Under the pieces are notes generated by a model. It was not told the DNA's origin. It ran no database searches and was given only the letters and a program-made list of their open reading frames with translations. From Anoplopoma fimbria (Eukaryota; Chordata; Actinopteri; Perciformes; Anoplopomatidae): a stretch of DNA of 64,000 bases. The DNA is taken from contig NC_072462.1 of NCBI RefSeq assembly GCF_027596085.1, forward strand, positions 17,212,921 through 17,276,920. Direction: 5' to 3'. This document shows, piece by piece, positions 40,811-52,737 of this stretch. Both the position numbers and the translations under genes were made by a program. Positions within the stretch are counted from its first letter, which is position 1. The number at the start of each line of letters is the position of its first letter.

Positions 40811-41393
40811 TAAATAAGTTATCACACAGTAAAATGCCTGGAAATGTGACTTTTCTGTTTTGTCAATAACACAGCCCCAATTGCAATTATTAATTTCTGT
40901 TATTGTGTGCACAGATATCTTATTTTCAAAACAAAGTATTGGATATGGAAAACATTAAATAATAAAGCAAACTATTGTGTTCCCTGGGTATTCCTTGGGG
41001 ATGTGAGGAAGTATTTTTAATTTGTTTTTTAAAAAGATAATAAACATAGATTTGTCTTGAGAGTTGTATTAGAATAGTTCGTTGGATTTATTGAACATAG
41101 TTTTATAACTCTGCTGCATTAAAAGCTATCCATGAGAACTTGGCAGAGCTTCAGTTGGAGGTCTGGATCTAAATTGGAAACCGTGTATTCTTGCAAAACA
41201 TGAGTCGTGTGATAGTACAGAATATTTATGGAGACCTCACACTCTGAAGTTCAATCAGCCTCAATCAAACATTTGATTATAGTATGTAAACTGTCATCCC
41301 TAAAGATCTGTTTGACAGTGGCAACTAGGGACTGATTGGAAAACAGGAGGCCATATTAGCATTAAATTACAGGGATTTATTTCAACGCTTATG

Positions 41394-41434
<41 letters not shown>

Positions 41435-41449
41435 CTCTATCTATCTATC

Positions 41450-41480
<31 letters not shown>

Positions 41481-43417
41481 CATCCATCTAGTTTAGTTTA
41501 TTAGGCTCTACGAGCACATCTAACTTCTGGTTGTTCTCCCATGTTTTCTCTTTTAGATTAATTTAATAAATATATATTTTGTGTGCAACCTCTAGGAGAC
41601 AATGATGTTTGTGTGACGGGGGGGAACATTTAGAATTTGGCCTCAACCTCGGAGAAAATAAACAATGGTCAAACCATGTTCAGTGTTTTTTTGAAGATAA
41701 AAGACTCACCTGCTACATCTGTTTCTTTACAGAAGGTTCCCGTGGACCACGAACCTCAGTCTAATCTCCACTGTATCAGCGTCGGAACTTACAGTTAACA
41801 ATAAAGGCAGTGAAGTATATTTCACACTTCACCATAGATACTTCATATTTTCAAAACATATGTATGTAAAGTTCTTTAGTTTTTCACATGAAATACATTG
41901 GAAGCAGGCTTCCAAAATTGCCCACAGAGAAACAATAAAAAGGAACTTGGCTTTAGACGGTTAGCATTTCATTTTGAAATCTCATGGTAACAGATGGACA
42001 GTTTCTATAACCTCAACTGTATTTCTAACCGTTGTTTGTCTGAAACCAATTATGAATTTGCATGTTATAAGTTACAGTTATATAAAAAATTACAAAAAAT
42101 TGTAACATTTCATATCATACACAGTGTAATTGAAACCCTTTTAAATGGCCAGTTATTCAGCTTAGTTACTTGAAATCCACAACCTGCAGTAAAAATATTG
42201 TTTACGCACTGAAGTTCACCATTCCCTGCATGGCATTCACTGTGGACACCTGAATTTTTTTACTAATATGTGATAGTTGAACATGTAAAGTCCAAACAAA
42301 AGTAAACTAAATATGTGGACAAAAGAGTCTTTTTACCCTTGGCAATTTTTTATTATCACACCCTAAACAAACACTTTTGCAAACAGTCAAAATTCCAGGT
42401 AAGATATGTCGCAATGTAAAGCTCATCCCAATTTTCCAGCTGATCTGTGTAAATATTTGAGTGGCTAGTGAAATATCTCTTCATTCTCTATCGATAGAGT
42501 GAAAAACAAAATAACTCGAGGCCTCACGTAGCTATTATTTTTGCAAGGGCTTCAAATGATCTAATTAGCTCATTGGCAGTTATTTCTAGTTTTGAAATCA
42601 GATTACTTATAGTTTTAGTACATGTGCATGTACCACATGGACAATCAGTCAATTCAGGTAACTCTATTGCATAACAAATGCAGTCTGCAGTAGAAAAAAA
42701 AAGTAAGATTCAAGTAGTATTTTGGCTACTACTTTGCATTATTTCAGTGTATTGCACATTCCCTCTGTTTGGTAACGTTAACGGTATCATCTCTGGACCC
42801 CTCAGTGCCTTTGTAGAAACCCTGGCGAAATAAAGCCACTGAAAGGGTTAATTAGTTCACAAGCTCCTGCGCAAAACACACACACTGCTGTCTCAGCAGA
42901 AAGCTGGAGGAAGACGGGATGACCGTTGCTTCACCGCAGATAGATACATCTCATCCTTCTGCCTGTGTTGACCATTAATGCATTTGTCAGTGATTGTGGT
43001 TAAACTGTCAGGCATCCTGCGAATAGAGACTCACTGTTTTTTATTTTAGTTAACTGTGGTTTTTCAATCCGCTGGATCCATCATCACGGGATGCGCCTGC
43101 AGTAAAAGGTGGGGCTGGATCGTCACGTCCATGTCTGATTTCTCTGTATTTTACTGACTGTGGTGAAAAGATTTCGTTTAATTGCAGACCAAAACTATCC
43201 CAAGTTAATGATGATTGGATGTGAAAAAATATGGCAGTGAATAAGTGGGCCTCATGCATATTTGCACCAAAACCAAACCAAAACTTTTTGACACTTGTAC
43301 TCTCACTGTTCAACTATAAGCATATAGGCAGTTTAGTGAAAAGCAATCTATGCAGCTCACACCTTTTATTTGACATCTGACAAACTGTGCATTGAATATT
43401 CTTTTAAATCCACACAG
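40811..43417. other. jak2-zbtb26 spacer
   Basis: Apart from the TATC array at 41395-41488 nothing is recognisable until about 42840, where sequence loses its AT bias and probably holds the zbtb26 promoter and a non-coding first exon (42840-42990). Confidence 0.4.
41395..41488. repeat. (TATC)n tetranucleotide microsatellite
   Basis: More than 20 TATC units with three single-base interruptions, grading into CATC at the right edge. Confidence 0.97.
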
Positions 43418-43423
43418 ACCATC

Positions 43424-45225
43424 ATGTCCAGCTCCTCTGACACCCTACGGTTTTGTTTCCCCACCCACGGTGACTCCATCCTCAGCAAAATCAACGCTCT
43501 AAGGGAGCAGCAGCGCTTCTGTGATATAACACTCGTCCTCGGGGGTCCACGAGGCACCACTGTTCAGCCTCCCCACTTCTGCGGTCACAGAGCGGTGCTT
43601 GCAGCGTCCTCAGACTTCTTACGTGACCAATTCCTGCTCCACGAAGGCCGGGCCGAGCTGAGTGTGGGTGTATTTTCCAGTGTGGAGGTTGGCAAGAGAC
43701 TTCTCCAGTCATGCTACACCGGGCTCTTAGAGGTGTGATATAAGTACTGCTTCTCTGAACGCTACAGTAGAAACAGAGCAGAATGGCAAATCTATCCCAG
43801 TTATGAACTATTTAACAGCAGGTCTTGTGCTATGCTATCAAGATGGCATCACTGCAAACAGAGTGTCAGAATGACATCAGAGGTGATAATACCAAAACAG
43901 AAACAGGGACAACAAAAAGTGTGATATGAAAGTAATAGATGATTGATATGACTCTGCTTATTGTTTGTAGTTCTGCTTTTCTGTGTTTTGAGTTCACAAC
44001 TTGGACGTTTGATGTAAATCTTAGCTGTTTTTCTTTATTATTTTACTGTTTCATTAAATATCTTTTACTGTAGGTCCCTCTGAGAGAACTGGTGAGCTAC
44101 TTGACTGCCGCCAGTGCGCTCCAGATGAGTCAGGTGGTGGAGAGGTGTGCCCAGGCCGTCTCGCAGTACCTCAGTCCCACACTGGCTTTCTTGAAACCAG
44201 AGATACGCCCAGCAGAGGAGAAGGACACCCGGCAGCTAGATAGTGACCGGCGAGATACCAGCTTCAGAAATCAGGAGGAAAGGGATTCAGCTCAGCCCAC
44301 CGCCAGCAGCCAGGAATCACGTACGGAGGAAGGAGGTGAGGTTGTGATTCAGTCCAAGTCGAGGTTCAGTCAAGTAGCCAAGATGGATGGTCAAGGACTG
44401 AGGGGGGTCAAAGATGATAGGGGGGTTGTTATAGCAAAAGTAGGGTTATCTGACCGTGCAGCATTCTGTCTGGAGACCCTGGAGTCAGAGGAAGGTGGAG
44501 ACATGCAGCCTGTTACCAACAATAAGTCATCCTATCAAGTTCAACACATTACAGGTGCTCTAAGATGTAAGCTACACTCTCCCACGGCTTGTCGAGGTCA
44601 TATATCAACCATAACCAGACCAAGTTCTGCTCAATGCGAAGAATTGGTTGACAGTTCTGAGAACCAGGAGGAAGAAGCGGAGGGTGAGCAAAGCAAAGAG
44701 GAAGAATTGTTTTCGCTGGAAGCTGAACTGCAAGAATGTGGCGAGTTGATAGACTCCCGTCTGCTCTGCCTCTCTGAAGCACATCTGCCAAAGAGTCATT
44801 GCTCTGGTGATGAGCTCACAGAGGGCTCCGACAGCGTGTTGATCCAGAGGCCGTACCTGTGCAGGAGATGTGACAGAGTCTTCCAACATCTGGAGAGCTA
44901 TGCGGGCCACCTGAAGCAGCACAGACAGTACCTGTGTTTGGTCTGCGGGAAAGGCTTTTCCCAGAGGAGTAACCTGGCCCGCCACACGCGCGTCCACACT
45001 CGGGTCAAGCCTTTTCGATGCCCGCTGTGCCACAAGACATTTTCCCATAAGGCCACGCTGCAAGACCACCTCAATTTGCACACGGGGGATAAGCCCCATA
45101 AGTGTAAATACTGTGCTGTGCTCTTCCAACATAAGCCAGGCCTCAGGCGCCACCTGAAGGACATTCATGGTAAGAGTAGCCTGCAAAACATGCTTGAGGA
45201 GGCTGTGCACTCATACTGTCATTAA
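43424..45225 (+). CDS. zbtb26: BTB/zinc-finger transcription factor, ZBTB26-like, 2 coding exons
   Basis: Exons 43424-43732 and 44074-45225 join in phase 0 to 486 residues. Residues 1-140 are a BTB/POZ dimerisation domain (GDSILSKINALREQQRFCDI ... LLQSCYTGLLEV ... YLTAASALQMSQVVERC). A long acidic, low-complexity linker follows. Four C2H2 fingers stand at about 364-386, 389-411, 417-439 and 445-468, the third and fourth joined by TGDKPHKC. The finger series with LQDHLNLHTGDKPHKCKYC and HLKDIHGKSS is closer to ZBTB26 than to its neighbour ZBTB6 as I remember them, and its position beside rc3h2 agrees. Likely a nuclear sequence-specific repressor; targets unknown. The start ATG follows a likely acceptor (CACACAG, 43412-43418). 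An in-frame ATG at 43370 lies before that acceptor and is probably intronic. The intron inside the BTB domain is notable because I recall the mammalian coding region as a single exon. Confidence 0.9.
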
Positions 45226-46177
45226 TGTGGGGTTCTTTATCGTTGATAGATCGGTATCACTTTGGGAACATGTATAATAAGGTTTATCAGGAAGCACTTG
45301 ACCCTAACTTGCAGGGTAATCATTTAGAAAATGATTTAGAAAAATTTCAAGTACAGGTGATCATTTGCACTGTGACATCTGGCTAATGTAAAGAAGTAAA
45401 GGTTCTTCTGTGCCTTCTGCAGCATTCTCCTGATATCCGCAGGTTCAATACATTGAATTAAGTCCTGTAGCATACAATGTATACATTTCATTATGCTTTA
45501 TCATCTGCCATGTATAATAGTGAATACAATCTCATAACAGGGTAAGTTGAGCATCGTTTCCAACACCTTTAAGAGTGCTCCTGCATTTTATAGGCTGTAC
45601 AGCCAACTAAGTGGGTCTCTGTTCCCTCTGCAAGCCAAGATTGCTGTGCTTGTATAAGATTTTAAAAATATACAGTGAACAAGTGAACTCTGCTTTAAGT
45701 ACTGCAACACATTCTAGAGAAAATAGTTTACTTGATGAAATAAATAAAATGCCTTTGTGGTTTGAACAGACTATTACTTTGCTGAATTTTCCAGGTAGAC
45801 TGAATCAGCCTACTACACGCTGGGGATCACAGACAACCATCACTTCACCATTTGACCCGACTGACCTTTTGTGCAGCAGGCTGAGCATGACGCTTTAAGT
45901 GAGTGGGTTCTCCCGCATGACTGAGAGGGTTTCCATGCTCTTTTGCTTCATTCTAACCCTTTTCATCCCTCACAGGCTTTAAATTTGCAAGTCTGTGGGC
46001 AGAAAAATGATTAACACATGGTGGGGTGTGTGTACAGTACAGACATTAATGTGTGAGAATGTGTGTTTGTGTGACAAAGGAAGACAGATAACACTGATAA
46101 ATATAGTCAAAGATATACCAAAGCATGTATAACCCATTGCACTAAATGGACCTTCATCAGAATAGATGCACATGCAC

Positions 46178-46212
46178 GTCTGTGTGGGCATGCAGTCTAT
46201 GCCCACACAGAC
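46178..46212. repeat. Perfect hairpin, 14-bp arms, 7-base loop
   Basis: GTCTGTGTGGGCAT (46178-46191) is exactly reverse-complemented at 46199-46212, followed by ACAG repeats. Confidence 0.95.
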
Positions 46213-46534
46213 AGACAGACAGCAGGTCTTGCATTCTGGGCACCTCTATTATGAATGAGACTGGGAGGTATAAAATGTGAGGGGGATGAAGGCCATGGCG
46301 AAGATGGAGGAGCAGTGGTAGACACAGAGACAGGGATAAAGAGAGTGATAAAATGAATAAGAATATTTGTTCTTATGATAATTAAAACCATTTAGTACAC
46401 GTGGGCATCACCATGGCCGAACCAAGCGTCCATTTACTCTGATGTCGGTGGGAAAGATGAAGTAGAAAGAAGTTGTCGAGATGTGCCACAAGGAAGAAGC
46501 ATGAAGATGAGGGAGCAGCACCTGCCGCTCCTTC

Positions 46535-46620
46535 ATTACCACTGCTGAAATGCCCTCGAGCAAGGCCCTCAACCCCCCACTTCTCCAGGAGAGCTGAGTA
46601 AAGCTGCTCAGGGGCCAACA
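46535..46620 (+). mobile_element. SINE-like remnant
   Basis: The text ATGCCCTCGAGCAAGGCCCT followed by CAACCCCCCACTTCTCCAGG is a diverged copy of the block common to several fish SINE families. Confidence 0.6.
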
Positions 46621-47372
46621 GATCAGACTGCAGTTGTAAAGGTGTTAACGTGCGTAACTGTGTGAGGTAACTCCTGACAAATATGGCATTGCTCTCAGCA
46701 GAACTACCTTTGATAAATAAAGCTCAAAATATTAAAGTGAAATGTGATTTGTTTGATATTTCTCTGAAGCTAAATAGCAGCACTAATCAATTGGGACATT
46801 CAAAGTACAAGATTCTACAAGAAGCAGACGCGACTAATAGTCATCAGCTGTGCAGACACGCATCACGTCCCCCTTCTCATCGTAGGCTCCCGTCTCCTTC
46901 AGTAGACGACGTGTCAATGAAATAAGAAAGTCTGAGTTATTGCTACAGTAGGACAACATTTTAAACAGCGGAGGTAAAGTCTGCATGGACACAGACAAGC
47001 GAGAAGCCAGATTAGGTTCATTATAATTGTGTAATAGGATTAACCTCAGTAGGCCACGTTCATCAACATAATCCAGTGTTTTAGCAACCAGTATCCTAGA
47101 TACAAAACATCATTCTCAATGTAAAATAACTACATTTTACATTAAAAAAAAGACACATGAATACATACAGAAGACTGACTGAAACAGCCTAATACTAATA
47201 ACCATGATTTAAGATTGTTGTTTTGGTGTGTTATTTAAGCTTCTGCAAACACGTATATGCATATGGTTTTGTTATCTTAGAGGACATTATAAACACTGGG
47301 GAAGATAAAAAACTGAGTTCAAACATGTATTTTTCTTCCCTGCTCTGCTCCGCTTCTCTAAACGCAGGGAAC

Positions 47373-48072
47373 TGCGTGCGTGCGTGCGCGTACGTGTGCG
47401 AGCTTCCTCTCGAAAGGCGCACTTGTCGAAGCGCATCCTCCGCCGGTCTGTTCCTTTAAAACCAGACAGCCCACGCCTCGAAAAGCGGCTTGTTCCGGCT
47501 TGCCCCTTTACATCTTTTTTATCCTTGCTCACAACATTTAAAAATAGTGCCCCCACGCCGCTCCTCCGACAATTTACGCACCTGCAATTTACGTTGAACA
47601 GTCCGAGGGTGAACACCACCGCGTCTCGGGACGGAGTATGCGAGAGACGCGAGCGGCGGTGCAGCAGCTCTCCGCCCGTGCAGCCCCGTCGTGAGTCTGA
47701 CGAGGCGCAGTTCAGGCACCATCACCGGCGGAGCGATACCTCCATCTCCTCCCCAGCACCCCCTGGTTTATCAAACCCTAAGAGTGTGCGGCTCGCCGTA
47801 CCTGAGTGAACGTGTCCGTCATGTACTATGGAAAAGAAGGGCAGAGGACACAAACTGGACCGAGAGAGCTGCATTTAATGCTTTAAAAAAAAATATTAAA
47901 AAAAAAAATATGCAGAGCCACATCGCTCTGACGTCGAGAATTACTTCCCTGGGTTGGCTGCTGCGGTTGTTTTGCAACTGATGGAAGATTTTTTTTTTTT
48001 TTTCCTTGTATTATTTTGATACGCTTTTGAGGATGAATATGTTTATTCTGGTGCTCTGGGGTAGCGCGTGAG
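47373..48072 (+). promoter_or_regulatory. CpG-rich probable promoter and non-coding first exon of rc3h2
   Basis: GC and CpG content jump here, over about 450 bases, from an AT-rich background. The block ends at a consensus donor, GTGAG|GTAAGTGA (exon end 48072). The rc3h2 start-codon exon begins with a splice acceptor at 54698-54699, so a distant non-coding first exon is required, and this is the best candidate on the right strand. The frame open across 47384-47809 is a by-product of base composition. Confidence 0.5.
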
Positions 48073-49654
48073 GTAAGTGACTTATCCAGAGGTGCGCGCG
48101 CTACTTTCTCCTGCTCTTAAAAATCGAGATTTTGTTTGTTTGTTTGTGTGCAAAAGCCTTTGACATTTCAATGTCAGACTAGGACATTAGTCTTGTTTTC
48201 CTTACTTAAAAAAAAAATAATGAGAGATATTAGCAACAGATTCCAGAAATGATTCATCATTGGATAGCTGGAACTATTTTGGCCACCGGCTCATCATCAA
48301 TTCCTGCAACTGGTGCAAGTGGGATTTTATAAAACGGCTGGTTGTGTTATAATGATGGGCCCATAGCTAATAGACAGGTGCGGTGCAAAGCAGGGTTTTC
48401 GAGAAAGAGTTGAGGCAGTCATTGCATGTTGTAAAGCATCATGGAATTGTAAATAATGCTGAGATGATGGTGAGACTGGTTGTTGTTACCCAAAGTGTGA
48501 TGATAGGGATTTGCACAAATGTGATATTTATGCAGGACCATCACTCTTGCTCTCAAAGTGACTCCTGAGCTCAAGTTCAAGTAGTTGAATATTATTTAGT
48601 GGAGCCTTCAGTCTGTGCAGCAGCCTGTCACGCTGGAGGTTACTCTATAACCTGCTGATTTGCAACTGGAAGCAACCTGATACTCTAACGATATTACGCA
48701 ATTCTGCAAACAAACTAAGATTGCTTAACTCTTGGATGCTCCTGTTATGGCAGCCATATCTTATATGCGTAATAAAGTAGGCCTCTATTTTATGTGCTGT
48801 ATAATACTGTATGTGACCATCCACACACTGTGATGACACGCCTAATGAATAAATAATCATAAAGACCCACATACCCACACTGTACACTCAAAAACAAGTG
48901 AGCAGACTGGAAAACAACTGTAGTAATCATGTAACACATTCCTAAAAAAACACCATAATAGTTTTCCGGTGCCATACAAAAACATTATTCAAAATGATAC
49001 ATTAGATAATGCCAAAATATGATTTGATTTGTCACTGCATACTGCATGTTTTGTTACTTTTAGTGTACTGACTTCTGCAGTTTGTTTTGCCAGACTTGAT
49101 GAACAGGCATTATCAGTGTTAAAGTTGAAACTTCATCATTACCTGCTTGTATTGCTTTCACTTTAAAGCCAATAAGCTGCCTCCTACACTGCTGAACTAG
49201 AAAGTTAGGGTTTTTTTGTGCTTGTAAAACAATCTGATTTAATTTGTTTTGGTTTGTTGTCTGATAAAAGAGTTTTTCAGTATATTTCTTTTCACAAATG
49301 TGATGGGTTTGAAGTTTCAGTCTTGCTGTGCTTTACCCACAAAGGTGTTGCCTGAAAGCTCTGTTGAAGGCTCTGCAATTGAATATGTTAAAACTACGGG
49401 TGTAGCTTATGTTTCAGAGGGGTAAGTAGGACATACTTAGGGGGGATTTCAAAGGGCATGAACATAAAACACACAAAAAGTGAATCATGAAAAATATTAC
49501 AAAACACCCATTAAAAATGTGTTAATTAGCATGAGTATTTCTCAAAATGAGTAGTACAGTAGTGATTACAGTAGTACTGTCTTTAATAACTGAATGAGAC
49601 CTTTTTTGTGCTGATGTTCTTCTTTAGCTACTTAGTTGTTGGGGAGTTTTGTGT

Positions 49655-49925
49655 ATAGGGCTACGTTCAGACTGCAGGCAAAGGTGTACCAAATTAGAAT
49701 TTTTTGTGCATATGTGCCTCAGATCTGGGTTTTTTTTCTCCCCGTAACAGTGTGAACACCACACATTACATGGAATCTGTTCTTTTGAATCCTGATTGGG
49801 GACACTTTGATATTTGGTCCTAAATCAGATAAAGTTCAGATTTTTTTTTTGCAATGCGTCCTCAGTCTGAACAGCAATTTCGAAATTCATGCGACTTCTA
49901 CATCAGTCATTATCCACATTCGTCA
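49655..49925 (+). mobile_element. Non-autonomous DNA-transposon-like repeat
   Basis: The run CTACGTTCAGACTGCAGGCA, then GGTCCTAAATCAGATAAAGT, TTTTTTGCAATGCGTCCTCA and AGTCTGAACAGC with CATGCGACTTCTACATCAGT, matches a short element scattered through teleost genomes, marked by alternating GTTCAGACTG and CAGTCTGAAC motifs. Boundaries are approximate. Confidence 0.6.
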
Positions 49926-50216
49926 CTATCCCGCACTGGCAGGAGTCCATCCATGAACACAAACATAGAAGACAGCTGTGATGGAGGTAATCACTGGAGG
50001 GTAATCAGTGGAGGGCGGGGATCGCTATCATCTGGTCCCGAATTAGCTGGTTCCACTGCACATCAATTTATAAATGATACAGTTATTGTGACTTTAGCGG
50101 CTTCTATGTTTACTTCATAGATCTGTGCCTCTGGTGATAATGCCAACCTGGATTTACTGATCCACTGACATCACAAACAGTTATGTGCATATTCTTATGC
50201 ACTATCTTAAATGCTT

Positions 50217-50256
50217 GCACACACACACACACACCCAACACACACACACACACACT
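50217..50256. repeat. (CA)n microsatellite
   Basis: An alternating CA run with one CCAA interruption. Confidence 0.95.
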
Positions 50257-51726
50257 ACATAGAATTTTCAAATTCAGGGCCCCCGATGACATTGAGAAGT
50301 CCTCATATTACTTCAGATTCCTTTCCTTCAGGTCCCACTCATGTTCTGTGTCAGCATGTTTGTCCACGTATCCATTTATTAGTGCATGTGCATGTGTATC
50401 TGTGTGCATGTGTAGCAGAAAAGTTTTTAAACGCTACAAGCGCAGCGCTTGCTCAACCACGAGTCAGCTCATACCGGTTGTTGTGGATCCATAAACTGGT
50501 CAAACGTTTCAAACGTTCAAATTATTTAGTTCACATTTCCTTGCCTTTATTCTGTAGTTGATAATCGAGATTGGCAGGAGAGAGAAAGAGGAGATGGCAT
50601 GCAACACAGATCCTCATGTCAGAATGTGTCTGAGACCACCAGCGCATGATGAGGCCCCCCAAACTTAAAGCTGTCAGAGCTAATGTATGATGTCAGTTTG
50701 TCAAACACATCACAACAGCTCAGTAAGTTACTCAAACCATAACCTTACCCTGCATTAAGGTATACACCACTTGGATGAGCCTCTTATTGGGCCGGACTGC
50801 TATATTCTGCCTCCTTCTACTACTCCTTTTCAGTTGCTTTGCTGTTTTCAGAGTCCCTGTTTCTATGGGAAACAGCCATGACAAGGACTCAAGCTAACAA
50901 GCTGCATTCTTATAACATGCTAATGAAAACGGTGCTAATGTGCACAATAGACATGTGCAAGATGTTTCCCTCCTGACTTAATGTTTTACAGGCGCTGTAG
51001 TGATATTAGCCTGTACCAGCACGAGTCCAACTGATTTATTTCTATCCAACCTTTCGCTGGCAATGTGAGAAGATCAACCTTTAACCTTAAGTTAGCCTAA
51101 CCTTAACTTAACAGGAGGTCCCATCAGGAGTCTAAAACAAAGTCCAAAATCGAATTAAGAACCCTTGTAAAAAATAAGATTGCCCCACCTCGGGGTTCTG
51201 AAAAACGCTCCCTCAAAACAAGCTTTGTCTTTCCGTCTACCCTTATCTGTGAGACATGCCAAAGGAAACTCCAGATGCCCTCCCCCCACACAGAGGGGAC
51301 CAAGTGAGGACTCACTGTCCTCAGCCCGTCGCCAGATGATAGCTCGCCAACTGTTGGCTGTAAAGACACAATGTACTTCTCATACTCCGCTCAGTCGAGT
51401 GGGTGGCTCACCAGGCCACTACAAGCAAATTAACGCTCAGGTCCACCGAGCCTTCTTTCAACCATTTCAAGGATACTTTGCTCTAAAAGGTGGACACTGA
51501 ATGTGCTGCATCTTTTTTTTTTATTTATTTTTTTTTTTTACACTACAGACCACTGTAGGTGAATTTTAGGCAAAAATAAAAACAGAGCTCAAAGGTTGAT
51601 TTCCTCATTTTTAAATAAGTGAGGGAGGGAAGCCTAATAAGGAAGTTGATATGTGCTGTGGCAACACAACATGCCCACTTCTTCCCTCCTGTCACAAGAC
51701 CACATTTTATTCATGACCGTGGGGGC

Positions 51727-51728
<2 letters not shown>

Positions 51729-51788
<60 letters not shown>
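51729..51788. repeat. (TG)n microsatellite
   Basis: About 60 bases of uninterrupted TG. Confidence 0.97.
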
Positions 51789-51789
<1 letters not shown>

Positions 51790-52011
51790 CACGCTTGCAT
51801 TCATACACAAGTAGTGGTCCATTCAATGCAAGTAATGGAAGTCTTGTGTGCATCATATCATGGACTCCCCATGTGTCAGGAGGTGAATAGGATTGTGATG
51901 TGACAGTGCACAGGCTTGTATCCAGGCCATGTGTGCAGGGATCATCTCTGCACAGAGCTATGCAGGCAACGAGCTCAGGACAGACCTGCTGTATTCTGCC
52001 AGGGACTGTCT

Positions 52012-52036
52012 GTAAAAAAAAAAAAAAAAAAAAAAA
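52012..52036. repeat. Poly(A) tract
   Basis: A run of more than 20 A is present; no retroelement body is recognisable before it. Confidence 0.85.
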
Positions 52037-52699
52037 CACGACAGGATGTAGCAGTTGCTCAGTGCAGGAACAGGTGGCTGTCAACGCGACTGCAGCCAGT
52101 GAATCGCGGTGAACAGTTGCCCCCTCAGAGTTTTTGCACCACTCCCTAATCTGTTCACACGCACAGAAAGCGGGGTTTTATCCCAGACTCCCGAGATAAC
52201 ACTCTCCATTCTTACATCGCCCGTCCCCATCACATGAGCGCTACCCCGCTTCCCCTCAGTCCACGGGGGACACCGTAGAACCAGCAATCGGTGTTATATT
52301 TGGGCTTACTTGCGGGAACGAAATATGACGCGCGAGGACAGAGCGGAGCTGTGCACGCGGCCGGTGGGGGACCTCGGAGAGCGTGCTCTGCGGCCGATTT
52401 GGGAGGTGCGTGTATTAGTGGCAATACACCTGCAGTGTATTACGGTTTGGATTATATTAAAATGCATGCCGGCTGTATTTATTGCATAATTTGTGCACAT
52501 TTCCACTTCTCTTTCAATTTGAATGACACACGTAGCATGTTCACACTTTAATTTACAAACAATTCCTAGAAAACGTCATCATAACTTTTACAGACATGTT
52601 TTTTTTCACGCACAAGAGAGAGATAGAGAGAATTACATAAATAAAATTGTTAAGTTAACTGAGTTGCTTTGTCCTCTGTAATCTCCTTTATTTGTACTC

Positions 52700-52702
<3 letters not shown>

Positions 52703-52735
<33 letters not shown>

Positions 52736-52737
52736 GG
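52703..52737. repeat. (GT)n followed by 19 consecutive G
   Basis: A GT run changes directly into a homopolymer of 19 G (52719-52737). Confidence 0.95.

Larger units (their letters stand above)
45226..47370. other. zbtb26-rc3h2 spacer, left part
   Basis: This holds the zbtb26 3' UTR (end not placed), a 14-bp hairpin at 46178-46212 and a SINE-like remnant at 46535-46620. Short frames are not convincing. Confidence 0.5.

Noticed and set aside
41395..41488. A possible CRISPR-like array.
   Set aside because: It is a plain tetranucleotide microsatellite without spacers, in a vertebrate genome. The 28-bp array at 39760-40230 also has no unique spacers.
43370..43423. An in-frame ATG 18 codons upstream of the chosen zbtb26 start.
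   Set aside because: A likely splice acceptor (CACACAG) lies between it and the chosen ATG, and BTB proteins of this family begin directly before the conserved D-x-L-x-F block.
44605..45210. A 201-codon minus-strand frame opposite the zbtb26-like zinc fingers.
   Set aside because: Antisense of strongly conserved finger codons; no independent family similarity.
47384..47809. A 141-codon plus-strand frame before rc3h2.
   Set aside because: It is Arg/Ser/Pro-rich as expected of CpG-rich DNA read in any frame, and it lies in the probable promoter and 5' UTR.
51180..51500. A 106-codon plus-strand frame in the rc3h2 upstream intron.
   Set aside because: No domain, no splice context and no recognised relative. 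It may be an old repeat but cannot be supported as a gene.
51634..52084. Minus-strand frames containing long runs of Thr-His.
   Set aside because: They are translations of the (TG)n microsatellite and adjacent poly(A).
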